DNA of 64,000 nucleotides. It comes from Symbiodinium natans. Lineage: Eukaryota > Sar > Dinophyceae > Suessiales > Symbiodiniaceae. The notes under the pieces were generated by a model that had not been told where the DNA came from, did no database searches, and saw only the letters and a program-made list of their open reading frames with translations. Position 1 is the stretch's first letter. Each line of letters opens with the position of its first letter. Shown one piece after another: positions 21,241-31,138 of the stretch. A program made the position numbers and the translations under genes. The DNA lies in the NCBI GenBank assembly GCA_905221605.1, contig CAJNDS010002256.1, positions 478,806 through 542,805 on the forward strand, read 5' to 3'.

Positions 21241-21762
21241 TAGGGTTTAAGTTTAATTTCGGGTGGCCAGGCAAAAAGATCTGCCGCAAAGAAACTTCGA
21301 AAGCCCGGAATCCTGACGCATCGACAACTTCACTTCTCAAAACAGCGTGTGCGGCAAGTCCGGCGCAGGAGACTGCGCGCGATGTTCGCAAGAAGAGCCT
21401 GACAAGTTGGTATCTCGACGGTGATCGCTTTTCGGCAGCAGTACCCCCCCCCCTCCGCCACCCATTTGAATAGTCAATATAATAAACCAGCAGCTAATTA
21501 CTCACCTCGTGAAAAGCGCTCTCCACAGCATAATGTGAGTGTACTTGATCTGCTCTCGTCCCGAGGAATGCCAGATACTGCCAGCCAGCTAACAGCCGTC
21601 CACCGGATGTCTCTCACTGGTGACCCTGAGGAGCTCGTATCAGACGCATCAGGACAGGCTTCATATGCTTGCATTGTTTGACTCAACCTCGAGACTCATT
21701 TTGCGGCACTGCCACAGGGGAGGCTGCTGAGCTGGGAAACATGCTCCAGGCGGCTTTGCCAC

Positions 21763-22134
21763 TTGCTGCAAATGTGTAGAAATTGGCCAGGGCTGCATGC
21801 ACAACTTTACTTGGTCTCTCTATCTATTGTGGAACACTTAGTCACAGCAAGGTCCGAGGATGATCTTGGCGCACTACTCCGAGTCATCGCCCGGGCGCAG
21901 TCTCAAGGTCCGAGAAAGTCCTGCACGGCAGCAAATCTCATGCAGGGTGCTGTCCGTTGCTTTTTTTCTCTCCTGCCAGAATGGCCGACAAGTGACAAGA
22001 CGGAGAGACATTCAGCAGCTGCGCCGATTGCTCGACTGGATGTTGCCTCAGGCATCATTGCCGATGTGTTGGAGGTGGCGCAATTCAAAGCCCAGGCAGC
22101 GGCTGGAAGACATGTCACGGCTGGGCCTCGCTGA
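21763..22134 (+). CDS. Candidate exon or gene fragment, helical
   Basis: No ATG at the start of the frame, so an exon rather than a gene. Reads LHAQLYLVSLSIVEHLVTAR, SEDDLGALLRVIARAQ, NLMQGAVRCFFSLLPEW and LDVASGIIADVLEVAQFKAQ: helical, balanced composition. A second frame downstream (to 22510) is also partly protein-like and runs into a GT microsatellite at ~22486-22502. Unrecognised. Confidence 0.25.
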   Translation: MLQMCRNWPGLHAQLYLVSLSIVEHLVTARSEDDLGALLRVIARAQSQGPRKSCTAANLMQGAVRCFFSLLPEWPTSDKTERHSAAAPIARLDVASGIIADVLEVAQFKAQAAAGRHVTAGPR

Positions 22135-22510
22135 GTCGCCCCCTGCGAGGAGCTGCAAAGCCGCCTTGCGGAAGCTGCCACACAGGCGGAATTCTGAGGT
22201 CGGGCCGAGATGCGCCCATCTGCGCCCTCAATGCAGTTCATCCGCAAGAAGCCCTGCACCCTGCATGTTGTTGCTCCAGAGCACGGGTGATGCAGCGGCA
22301 TGGGGGCATTGTATCAACAAGTGTCCAGCCATAGATTCAAGATCACAGGTAGATTGGGATGTTTGTCAGGCATTGCCGGACATTGCCACGTCGAGGTTGG
22401 CGGGATCCTTGGACACAGCTTCAGTCGATCTAATCAACAAATCTTTCAAGAGTGTCACTGCAGAAGCCAAAGTTTATGGTGTGGGTGTGTGTGTGTGTGT
22501 GAATCGTTGA

Positions 22511-23375
22511 AGAGAACTCAGATGAAGTTGATGCACGGCCGACACGAGGTGGAGCGCCAGAAGCGTGAGGCCCGAGAGCAGACTGCCAAGTCGTCAAGTA
22601 CCTGAGCCTGCACAATTTGCGATCTCGCGCGTTTCCTAGCCAGGACAGGAACCAGTAGACTCGGAAATGAAAAGCAGCACTCCAGATTGCAACATTGCTC
22701 AAACTGTCGTAGGGCTGCTTGCAAGCTTTTGCAGCCGCAATGTCAAAGATCAAAGGGTGTCGCAGTGCATGTTGGATCTGATCTGATTCATGCTCTGCTG
22801 GATTTCGGGTTGCGAGACGGCTCTGTGAACATGAGGCAGGGAGTATAGAGCACTTCAATTGAGTAGAGCTACAAGCTCACCAGCTTGACAGCTAAATAAG
22901 CACGCCGACACCGACACAATCAAACACAGCAACCTCCAAACAAATTGTCCTTTTGCCGCCTTTGTGAAGTCGGGCCTCGATATACCTCGAGCTTATGGCT
23001 TGGAGCTTACTTCAGGGACGCTAGAAAGCTCCATGGACATGCCATAAGTGTGGTTGAGTGTGGTTGAGTTCAATCCGACAAGCGAGGCGCAAAATCGGTT
23101 TTTTGGGCATATCCAGGCTTTTTGGGTTTCCTGGCCTTCGGTATCCAACAGCTTACTGTACGAGTTGTCAGTTGATCATCTGGCTCCAGGCTTCCACAAG
23201 AAGTGCTTGTTTTGTCAGTCCGGGCTAGTGAACCTGAAAATGATTAGCCCTAGGCCCTTTACCGGCAACAGCGTGTTACGATCGCACTGATGAAGGCTGT
23301 AAAGGTCACTGTTACTACTCTCTGTTGCCACTTTCCATTTACTAGTCGTGTTGCTATTCCTCGTCCTGCTCGTTC
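22511..23375. other. No supported gene
   Basis: Short frames only. Confidence 0.4.
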
Positions 23376-23422
23376 GTGCAATTCTCAGACAAGTTCGTAC
23401 ACTTGCGAGCATGCCGCCTCCA

Positions 23423-23750
23423 GGGACCAAGCGATGAACTACTGAAGCCAACTTCTGCAACACGAACGGCTTGCCAGAGACCACCTGCTCCCAAGAAGAT
23501 CCTAGCGGTACAAGTGGAATCCAATCAAATGGAGAACAAGAAGGAAAACCGCCGAAAGGGAAACGGAGGAAGAGACCCAGACATCCCAGACTACCCCGAC
23601 GTACTTTTTAAATATCCAAGCACTGGGGACCTTGGAGTTTTGGGGGGTCATGCCTGGAACCAGTGCAGGGAAGCTACCGCGGCCAGCAAATTTCAGCCGC
23701 GAGACTCAAACAAGCAGAAGCCCAGGAGCTTTTATGGTTGCATTACATGA
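23423..23750 (+). CDS. Candidate exon, Lys/Asn-rich
   Basis: After a CTCCAG acceptor-like site the frame reads GPSDELLKPTSATRT, PAPKKILAVQVES, QMENKKENRRKGNGGRDPD, IPDYPDVLFKYPSTGDLGVL and ends KPRSFYGCIT. The only in-frame ATG is at 23529, so it may be a short gene from there or a terminal exon. Charged and proline-containing; probably partly disordered. Unrecognised. Confidence 0.28.
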
Positions 23751-23937
23751 GATAGGATTGTGCGTCTTTGAGCGGGCAGCAGGGATCCCAGCCCCACGCT
23801 CCAGCCCTCGCATGTTTGTAGGGCTGAGCTGGTAAGCAGCTACACCCGAGATGCGAAGAAGTCGTCACACCCGCCTCCGTTTACGCGCAGAGTCGTTTAG
23901 TCCCACACTGACAGCGCCACGAAAGTGTGCACACCTG

Positions 23938-23952
23938 AACGGGGGGGGGGGG
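23938..23952. repeat. Poly(G) run
   Basis: About thirteen G in a row. Confidence 0.9.
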
Positions 23953-24302
23953 ACGCCAATCTCTCAAGAAGAGACGAGGAAGCGAGGTTTAGCAAGCGAA
24001 CCACCTGACGGACACCTGTCCTTTGCACAGCTTTGCGCCAGAAAACCCGCCCATCAGGCTGTCTCGGTCAAGCCACCTGCTGCGTGCACGGCACAGGAGC
24101 ACTCCCCATGTTCACTCCAAACGGCAGAAAGCCAGAAAAGGAGAGAGAGAGACCCTCTTACCTGGACAGTTACAAACCTTCCCTTTTTTTGTCTGGGCTG
24201 CAAGAAGCACTAGCCGAGGCGCCAGCTGAGTACGCGTCGGACATATCCTGCCGACCTGTTTGCGCCTCAGTGCGACCGTCAGCTTGGCTGTGCCTCGGTG
24301 GC

Positions 24303-24647
24303 TTAACAGCCCAGGCTCCAACACTCAAAAACTTGCAGCTGTGGAGCTGAGGATCGTGAGATTCGCTTGCAGAAGCTCCTCGCTTCAGCAGGGTATGGCG
24401 CCAGGCACTCGTCGGCCGGAAACTGCGTAAGGTTCTTTATAGCGTAGCTTATAGGAGTTCCGAACAAAAATGCTGGTCCCAAACCCTGACCAGATGCCTG
24501 AGTTTGGAGTAGACGAGCCAGGCAGGCCCACTGTAGCTGCATGAGTTCAGGACATACGAAGAAGTAACCCTGCTTGCTTTTCAAGCATTGCTCCCAACAG
24601 TGCTGCTGAGGGCCCTCAGCTTCCAGACAGCTCCGCTCAGTGAGCGC
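24303..24647 (-). CDS. Candidate terminal exon, 114 codons
   Basis: On the minus strand an ATTCAG acceptor (junction at 24647/24648) is followed by one open frame to the TAA at 24303-24305: ALTERSCLEAEGPQQHCWEQ, SKQGYFFVCPELMQLQWACL, GLGPAFLFGTPISYAIKNLT, PADECLAPYPAEARSFCKRI. Composition is well balanced and there is an in-frame stop just upstream of the acceptor, so the boundary is natural. There is no initiating ATG near the 5' end. I do not recognise a domain. One of the better unassigned coding candidates here. Confidence 0.4.
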   Translation of the reverse strand, partial: ALTERSCLEAEGPQQHCWEQCLKSKQGYFFVCPELMQLQWACLARLLQTQASGQGLGPAFLFGTPISYAIKNLTQFPADECLAPYPAEARSFCKRISRSSAPQLQVFECWSLGC

Positions 24648-24799
24648 CTGAATTCACGGGTCTCAGCTGTTGCTTGCTGACGGGTGTGTACCTGTGGAAC
24701 ATGGAGGCTCGTGCAGGTTTTGCGAAGGCGTTCGGGCATGTGGCGGTTTTGGAGACTGACAGAGTTTTGCTTCAACCAGAATATCGTTTTTTGCGGGGG

Positions 24800-24850
24800 C
24801 CTGCGGGTTGCAAACGCACGAAACATACCGTATATACCCCGAAACACTCA
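24800..24850. repeat. Isolated relative of the 12-bp minisatellite
   Basis: GCGGGTTGCA followed by CGAAACATACC and CCGAAACA, like the flank and unit at 10588-10630, after a T-run and GGGGGCCT in both places. Confidence 0.6.
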
Positions 24851-26113
24851 TGATGGCGACTGGACCTTCGGTGAAGTTTCGATTCGCTCCTCCTAGGCTT
24901 CTAGACCAAGAGCCCTCGGAGCACAAGGGCAGAATTTGAGAGCCCACTTCGCTTTGCACCGAAACCTTAACTTGTGGAAAGCTCCTGGTACACACCTTGC
25001 CAATGTGGAAGCTGCCAATAGCTCCCATCACGCGATTTCAAAGTTTTCGGTGCCAACTCGCCAGTCGGAACACTGCGACAACAGGGCATGTAGAAAAGTG
25101 CAACCTTCACAAGCCAAAACGGTTCCGCCAAGCAGTGCGGGAAAAGGACGACCATAAACCTAAATGCACCTTTGCAATAATGATGAAATTCTAGCCGCTC
25201 AAGGCAAACACTGGCGGGCGGGCTGTGAAACCCAAAGCAGCGTTTCCCTGCGAGCCAGGAAAGTACAATCCGTAACACCTGCACGATGTCGAGCGAGTCA
25301 GGCAGCAAAACGGGAGGATACGGACAGGCCTATACTAGCAGGGCGAGAGCACATGAAAGGGCGCAATCCCAAAATCAAGAGCCGCGCATGCGCGACCGCA
25401 CGCACCGGCAGGGGAACTCAGGACCACTGCTCTCTTAAAGTTGATAGAATGCCCCGCACTCTTTAGGGAATAAAGCTGGGCACAACGTGAGCTTTACCAG
25501 CCTTTTGCACTAGGGAGAGTTTCGATGCTCATCGAGCAAGGCAGAACGCCTGGATTTGCGAGCCCGAGCCAGCGGCGTCCAAGACTTTGACCGAGGTGCA
25601 GACCGGGCCCATCAATCCATCAGCACAAGTTCAAAGCACATTGTTCAGTCACGACACCATGTCGTTCAGCCTGGGTGTCAAGAGTTGTGGTGGGGCTATG
25701 TGGGGCTCATGGAATGCAGGCCACTCCGACGCACGTTGAGATGGAGTTGTCCTCTCAGCTTGGGCACATGTTTGCAGGTGCTCACTGGTTCTTTTGCATA
25801 GGAAGTTAATCGCGCATCACCGGATTCCAGCCGTTTACCCAGACCACCAAAGACCAAAGCTTCCCCTCGACGGCAGCCGCGACAGCATGGGCCCCAGACA
25901 TGCCATGCTGGTGGCTCTCACGTGTTCGTTTGCCGTGGGAGAAAGCGTTGAGCCTTCAGTCCTAAAGTGCTGCTAAAGTGCTGTTCTGAAAGAGTCTGGT
26001 AGAAGTGTCGCCTAGCTTGATCAGGACATGAGCGATCAAACCTTGTTGGCCTCTGTGCGCACTTCGTTCGGCTCGAGCCTGACAGTTGTGGACATCACAG
26101 AACCATTGCGCCA
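24851..26113. other. Upstream region of the secreted-protein gene; nothing else supported
   Basis: No clear upstream exon, TATA-like box or spliced-leader relic. Dinoflagellate promoters are not predictable by eye. Confidence 0.35.
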
Positions 26114-29100
26114 ATGACTCGAGACTCGAGTGTCCTCCTTGGTTTGGTCTTCGGCCTTCTTTCGTTGGAAGCCGAAGCTTACGAGTACGGGCAGCACTAT
26201 GACAACACGAGCTGCTTGCTTTGGCAGGGAGATGGATGCGAAAGCATCCGGGAAGAGAAGTTGTGCGTGAACAGTCGAGACGGCATGGCCCACGACTTGT
26301 TCGGAAGCTTGCGGCTGGGCAAGCCCTGCGCATGGCACAAATCGGGGGTATGCGCCCGTGTCGATGATTGGACTCGCAAGCTGGAAGACCCAAGCGACTA
26401 TACCGTCGCCAAGTGCAAAGAAGGAGCCACCATCGATGACACCATTGCCATGGTGACACCTCCGGCGGCCTCTCAAAGTCAGTTCAGTTCGGATGCCAGG
26501 GCCCACATGCCGTGGAGCAAGGTTGAGTTGACGCCCATGGACGGCGGAGAGGACAGAGCCTGCCGTGGAGTGATGCAGATCCAGACAGGGCATGTGGCAC
26601 GCTTGTTCAACGTCTGGACTGCGCAGAACCTCGATGACTGCAAGGCTCTTTGCACGAACCGGTGCAAAGGGGTTGAGTTCCAAGCCAAGAACAAGTACTG
26701 CGAGGTCTGGTATGGGGATATCCTCTTCTCAACACGCAACCCCGGGTTCGAATGCTATGCTCGGAAGGATCAGGATGAGGCTGCCAAGCTCGCGATGGTG
26801 CGGCCGCAGGACCAAAGCTGCCTTCGGGCTGAGCCGAAAGGCTGCGCTGCTCTCAAGGATCGCTTCAGCTGCCTCAGCAGCAAGGATGCCAGTGGCAACG
26901 GGGACGTTTTTGGCTTGAAGGTTCATGATGAGCCGTGCGTTTGGTGCGGTGGAGGACTGTGTCACACCGGTGGCTCGAGTATGTGCGAGCCGTTCGATTT
27001 CTTGCTGCGTGGGGAAGGCAAGGACCATGCGTTCGGAAGCTTCACAGCCTCAGGGACCTTCGAAACACCATCCTGTGAGGAAGGGCAGGCCGCTGTCTTT
27101 GCCCAAACGGACACGTGGTGGCAGCCAGAGCCCCCTCTGCAGGCCGAGCTTGCCAAGCTGAGTCCCGTGGTAGGTGGTTGCGCATCCATCCAGGACATGG
27201 CAACATGCCTGAGCAGCAAGGATGGGAGCTCCAATGCAACGTGGGGATACACTCCGTATAAGGTGAAGGGTGAAGCATGCGTTTGGTGCGGCGGCGTGCC
27301 TTGTACGGACGCCAGCACGTCACTGTGCATGCCTTTTGACCTTGTGATGAATGGACAGGGCCCGCACCACAATACCTTCTACGCCAAGCACTCGTTCAAG
27401 GTCGCGACCATCAAAGAGTCTGAGAATGTGGTGGGTGCCGATGTCGAGGTGCAGTGCCTCTCCGGGGACAATGCTGGCTGCGGCACGCTCACAGATGCTT
27501 TCAAGTGCCTGGCCAGCGTCGATGGGCGCCCCAATGCGACCATTTTTGGCCGCAAAGTGAAAGGTCAACCATGCGTGTGGTGCAACGGAAGGAATTGCAA
27601 CAGTGCAGGTTCCCTTTGCGAAGCCTATGATCTGCAGATGAACGGCGAGGGCTCCGTCTTCGTGACAAGCTTCGACAAAAATCCCATGGTGGCTCAGTGC
27701 GAGGGTGGCATGGTCAAAGCGCATCCTCATGTCCACTCAGCTGTTCTGGATCTTCCTGCGCCGAAGATGGATGACCTGGGCTGCCTGACTGTTCACCCTG
27801 CAGGGTGCATGGCGATTACCGACAAGCTGGGATGCCTCAGCAGCATCGATGGCTCTGTCGATGCATCTTTCGGAGGCTTCAAGATCCGCGGACAGCCTTG
27901 CGTGTGGTGCGGCGGCACATCCTGCACAGATGGTGGAAGCTTCAAGTGCGCGCCCTTCGACTACCTCACCAAAGGCGCAACCAAGGTGTTTCCCCACGTG
28001 ACGGCGGTGTCTGCGACAGTGGCCCAGTGCCATGCCGAAAGCCGCACGTTCCCCGAGCAAGAGCTAGCTTGCCTCAAGACTGCTGAGACTGGCTGCAATT
28101 ACATTCGGGACATGGAAACTTGCGTGAGCAGCAAGGAGGGCCGCCCCTATGAGTTCATCGCTGGCTTCAAGGTCAAGGGTCAGCCTTGCGTGTGGTGCGG
28201 TGGTGGGCAGTGCAACACCGGATCACCCAACTTGTGCGAGCCATACGAGTACGCTGTCAATGGAGCAGGGCACGCCTTCGCGACCCAGCTGAGTACTGCG
28301 CTTTACTCCAGGGCATCCTGTGACAAGGATGGCCAGCCGGGCGCCGTGCAGTTGCCAAGTCATATGGAGGTACACGGCTACCACCAAGCAGTGCAGTGCG
28401 GGCACCCTAACCCGATGTGGATGAAGGTGGGTAAGACATGTGGCTTCTGCAAGGTCTTGGTGCCCTCGATCAAGGAGCAGTTCGCCAGCTGCGCGGAGTA
28501 TTGCACTTCCCAAGGTGGCTTGAAGTGCAAATCGGCCGCATTCGGTGACCTTGGCAGCTGCGATGTGAAGCAACCAGCTTCCTGCGAAACCGACTTCCCA
28601 GTCCACAGACATGCAATTTGCGAATGCGAGCCGTCGACGAGCGCGCTCAAAGAAACCAATGAGGCGTTCGCCCAAGCGGTCGCTCGGCCGGAGGCCGACA
28701 CCAACCAGCATTGCCTGAACAGCGTAGCCACAGGCTGCGGTTCCATCACGGACAAGCTGATCTGCCTCAGCAGCGTGGATGGTAGCCCCAACGCAACCTA
28801 CCGTGGCACCAAGATTGCCGGGCAGCCTTGCGCTTGGTGCGGTGGAGTGGCTTGCACATCTCACGATCCTTCCGTGAAGTGTGTGGCGCTGGACTTTCTT
28901 GTCAATGGGCAGGGCCCGGCATATGCAACTCGCCACGTCACTGCCCTCACTGTTGACGTTGCAGGCTGTGATAAATCAGAATCCACAAGAAACTTTGGCG
29001 ACGTTAGCTGCCTGAAGCGCAAAGAGAATGGCTGCAACACCATCCAGGATAAAGAGACCTGCCTTTCAAGCAAAGACGGACGGCCGTATACGCAAGTTGC

Positions 29101-31138
29101 TGGACTCAAGGTGGAGGGTCAGCCGTGCGTTTGGTGTGGTGGCGTGCCCTGCACTACCAACAATGCCAACCTTTGCGAGCCCTACGAGTTTGTCACTCAT
29201 GGTGAAGGACATGCCTACGACATCAACAATGAGCTGAACTTCTACTCAGCGGCCTGTGAGGACGGGAAGGCTGTCCAGGACCACCACCTGGGCACAGCCA
29301 TTGCACACGTCGGAGTCACCCGTGTGGTGGATTGCGGAAATCCCAACCCCCTGTGGCGCGGAGTCAGCAGGACGTGTGGGGCTTGCCAGGTCATTGTCGC
29401 ACCAGAGGCTGCCACATCCTACCGTTCCTGCGAGGGCTACTGCCAGGCACAAGGGGGTTTGGCCTGCAAGAAGGCTTTCAAGGCAAGCCTGCACAGCTGT
29501 GATGTCGGCACGGAGATGAGCTGCGCAGCAGAGTTCACCTCGGCCCTGTCTCCTTTGTGTGAGTGCGCTGCGCCAGAAAAGCAGCCACCCCCTGACGGGA
29601 TTCAGCAGCTAAATGGGCAGTGTGGCGGCCTGGACTGGAAGGGTTACGTGAAGTGCCAAACTGGTACAGTCTGCAAGTTCGTGACCGAGTACTATTCGCA
29701 ATGCCAGCTGCCAAGGGCAGCATCCCAAGCGAATCCGACCGAGGGCACCGGCAACATCGACGACGATGTGCTTGGTGTAGAGGTGGCTGAAGCTGGAGCG
29801 GGTGAAGCCATTGGCCCTGCACATGGGGCCTCTGCTGGACCGACGGTGGTAGTGCCAGTAGCGCCCAAATCTAACACGGCAGTGGTGCCGGTTGTAGCAC
29901 CGGTTGTGGCACCCTCGGTCAAAACAGCCGAGCTCCCAACACCAGCGAAGCCCGCTGAGCTCCCAACACCATTGACACCCGCCGTGGCGCCAGCGACCCA
30001 AACAGCAGCAACACCGACACTGGCAGGCCCAGAGATCGCAGCACCGGCGACACCGACCCTGGGAGCTGCAGAGCCAGCATCGTTCGGCACACCGACACTC
30101 GAACTCTCAACGCCTCAGCCTCTCAGCCCCGCCGCTGCAGACACACCCGGAACGCCTGCAGACGCCGATGCGAAAGATACCAAGGCCGTGCACATCGATG
30201 TCGCAGGCCCATCTGCTTCCAATGTACCAGCAGTCCCTGCGGCCACTGTGGCTGCTGTTGTGGCACCTGTGGCGCAGGTGGTATCTGGTGGAACAGCTGC
30301 AGGCACTGTCACCCCTGCCGGCACTGTGAACTCTGCCGGCACTGTGACCCCTGCGGGCACTGCCACGCCTGCTACAGGCACCGCCACTGCGGGCACTGAG
30401 ACCCCAACGGGCGCTGTGACACCTGCGGGCACTGCCACTCCTGGAGGCACTGTGACCCCTGCAGGCCCTGCAGGCACCCTGGCCCCTGCAAACACTGCAG
30501 GCGCTGACACCCCAACGGGCGCTCTGACCCCTGCAAACACGGCCACCCCTGCAGGCACGGTGACCCCTACAAACATTGCCACTGCAGGCACTGAGACCCC
30601 AGCCCCTGCAGGTACTGCTACCCCTGCAGGCATGGTGACACCTGCAGGCACTGTTACCGACTCCGCTGCGAAAGATGCAGATGCAGCACACATCGAAGTC
30701 GTAAACCCGTCTGCCGCCAGTGTACCAGCAGTGCCTGCGGCCGCTGTGGCTGCTGTTGTGGCACCTGTGGTGAGTGTGGTGTCTGGTGGCACTGCCACCC
30801 CTGCAAACACTGAAGCCTCTGCAGGTGATCAAACCGCTGCGGGCGCTGTACCCTCTGCAGGAACTGAATCCTCTGCGGGCACAGGTGTGTCGGTGCCGAC
30901 AATCCCTCCTGTGGCCACCGTGGCTCCTCTGGGCCCTGTGGCTACTGTGGCCCCTCTGGCCACCATCAGCCCCACGGGCTCTTCCCCTACTCTTGCCAAG
31001 GACGCGAGCAGTTTAGCTCTGTTCTTGTGTGTGTGTGTGTGTGTTTGCTCGTGTTTGTTGAACGGTGTATGCAGTTTCCAGGCCCTTCTCCGGCTCTTTA
31101 CTTTTCGCCCCATCGTTCACTCAGTTGATGCGAGATAG
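26114..31138 (+). CDS. Secreted cysteine-rich mosaic protein with CBM1 and mucin-like tail
   Basis: 1674 codons from ATG, intronless as read. Residues 1-22 form a signal peptide (core VLLGLVFGLLSLEAEA). Then: a degenerate module A0 (~34-101); a PAN/apple-like module (C150-C214, CKALCTNRCKGVEF); seven A modules beginning at about residues 236, 356, 448, 557, 653, 867 and 966, each with GC..I.D...CLSS.DG, then GQPCVWCGG and CEP(F/Y)(D/E); two B modules (762-838, 1074-1151; TCGxC, YCxxQGGLxCK, CEC); and CBM1 (1164-1200; GQCGGLDWKG...YYSQCQLP) with the usual aromatic residues. Residues ~1201-1636 are Thr/Pro/Ala repeats (AGTVTPAGT), a likely O-glycosylated stalk. The last ~38 codons come from a GT microsatellite and a duplicated block, so the true C-terminus may differ. 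Likely a secreted cellulose-binding surface or thecal matrix protein; binding by CBM1 is known for the family, the rest is inferred. Confidence 0.9.
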   Translation: MTRDSSVLLGLVFGLLSLEAEAYEYGQHYDNTSCLLWQGDGCESIREEKLCVNSRDGMAHDLFGSLRLGKPCAWHKSGVCARVDDWTRKLEDPSDYTVAKCKEGATIDDTIAMVTPPAASQSQFSSDARAHMPWSKVELTPMDGGEDRACRGVMQIQTGHVARLFNVWTAQNLDDCKALCTNRCKGVEFQAKNKYCEVWYGDILFSTRNPGFECYARKDQDEAAKLAMVRPQDQSCLRAEPKGCAALKDRFSCLSSKDASGNGDVFGLKVHDEPCVWCGGGLCHTGGSSMCEPFDFLLRGEGKDHAFGSFTASGTFETPSCEEGQAAVFAQTDTWWQPEPPLQAELAKLSPVVGGCASIQDMATCLSSKDGSSNATWGYTPYKVKGEACVWCGGVPCTDASTSLCMPFDLVMNGQGPHHNTFYAKHSFKVATIKESENVVGADVEVQCLSGDNAGCGTLTDAFKCLASVDGRPNATIFGRKVKGQPCVWCNGRNCNSAGSLCEAYDLQMNGEGSVFVTSFDKNPMVAQCEGGMVKAHPHVHSAVLDLPAPKMDDLGCLTVHPAGCMAITDKLGCLSSIDGSVDASFGGFKIRGQPCVWCGGTSCTDGGSFKCAPFDYLTKGATKVFPHVTAVSATVAQCHAESRTFPEQELACLKTAETGCNYIRDMETCVSSKEGRPYEFIAGFKVKGQPCVWCGGGQCNTGSPNLCEPYEYAVNGAGHAFATQLSTALYSRASCDKDGQPGAVQLPSHMEVHGYHQAVQCGHPNPMWMKVGKTCGFCKVLVPSIKEQFASCAEYCTSQGGLKCKSAAFGDLGSCDVKQPASCETDFPVHRHAICECEPSTSALKETNEAFAQAVARPEADTNQHCLNSVATGCGSITDKLICLSSVDGSPNATYRGTKIAGQPCAWCGGVACTSHDPSVKCVALDFLVNGQGPAYATRHVTALTVDVAGCDKSESTRNFGDVSCLKRKENGCNTIQDKETCLSSKDGRPYTQVAGLKVEGQPCVWCGGVPCTTNNANLCEPYEFVTHGEGHAYDINNELNFYSAACEDGKAVQDHHLGTAIAHVGVTRVVDCGNPNPLWRGVSRTCGACQVIVAPEAATSYRSCEGYCQAQGGLACKKAFKASLHSCDVGTEMSCAAEFTSALSPLCECAAPEKQPPPDGIQQLNGQCGGLDWKGYVKCQTGTVCKFVTEYYSQCQLPRAASQANPTEGTGNIDDDVLGVEVAEAGAGEAIGPAHGASAGPTVVVPVAPKSNTAVVPVVAPVVAPSVKTAELPTPAKPAELPTPLTPAVAPATQTAATPTLAGPEIAAPATPTLGAAEPASFGTPTLELSTPQPLSPAAADTPGTPADADAKDTKAVHIDVAGPSASNVPAVPAATVAAVVAPVAQVVSGGTAAGTVTPAGTVNSAGTVTPAGTATPATGTATAGTETPTGAVTPAGTATPGGTVTPAGPAGTLAPANTAGADTPTGALTPANTATPAGTVTPTNIATAGTETPAPAGTATPAGMVTPAGTVTDSAAKDADAAHIEVVNPSAASVPAVPAAAVAAVVAPVVSVVSGGTATPANTEASAGDQTAAGAVPSAGTESSAGTGVSVPTIPPVATVAPLGPVATVAPLATISPTGSSPTLAKDASSLALFLCVCVCVCSCLLNGVCSFQALLRLFTFRPIVHSVDAR
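27782..29566 (+). repeat. Internal A-A-B super-repeat of the secreted protein
   Basis: Modules A4-A5-B1 (residues 557-838) and A6-A7-B2 (867-1151) match in order and spacing; corresponding cysteines are 310-313 residues apart, about 936 bp. The copies have diverged clearly in DNA, so the duplication is old. Confidence 0.8.
30300..30660 (+). repeat. Minisatellite encoding AGTVTPAGT-type tail
   Basis: Imperfect short repeats of GGCACTGTGACCCCTGC with in-frame variation. They encode Ala-Gly-Thr-x-Thr-Pro units. A larger repeat around the tract (VPAVPAATVAAVVAPV and VPAVPAAAVAAVVAPV, ~170 codons apart) shows a second level of duplication. Confidence 0.8.
31026..31045. repeat. GT microsatellite 1, inside the coding frame
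   Basis: Read as CVCVCVC in the secreted protein frame. Left boundary of the duplicated 725-bp block. Confidence 0.9.

Noticed and set aside
26036-30832. Several 100-240 codon minus-strand frames under the secreted-protein gene
   Set aside because: Antisense shadows of a repetitive, GC-biased coding sequence; their repeats mirror the sense-strand repeats.
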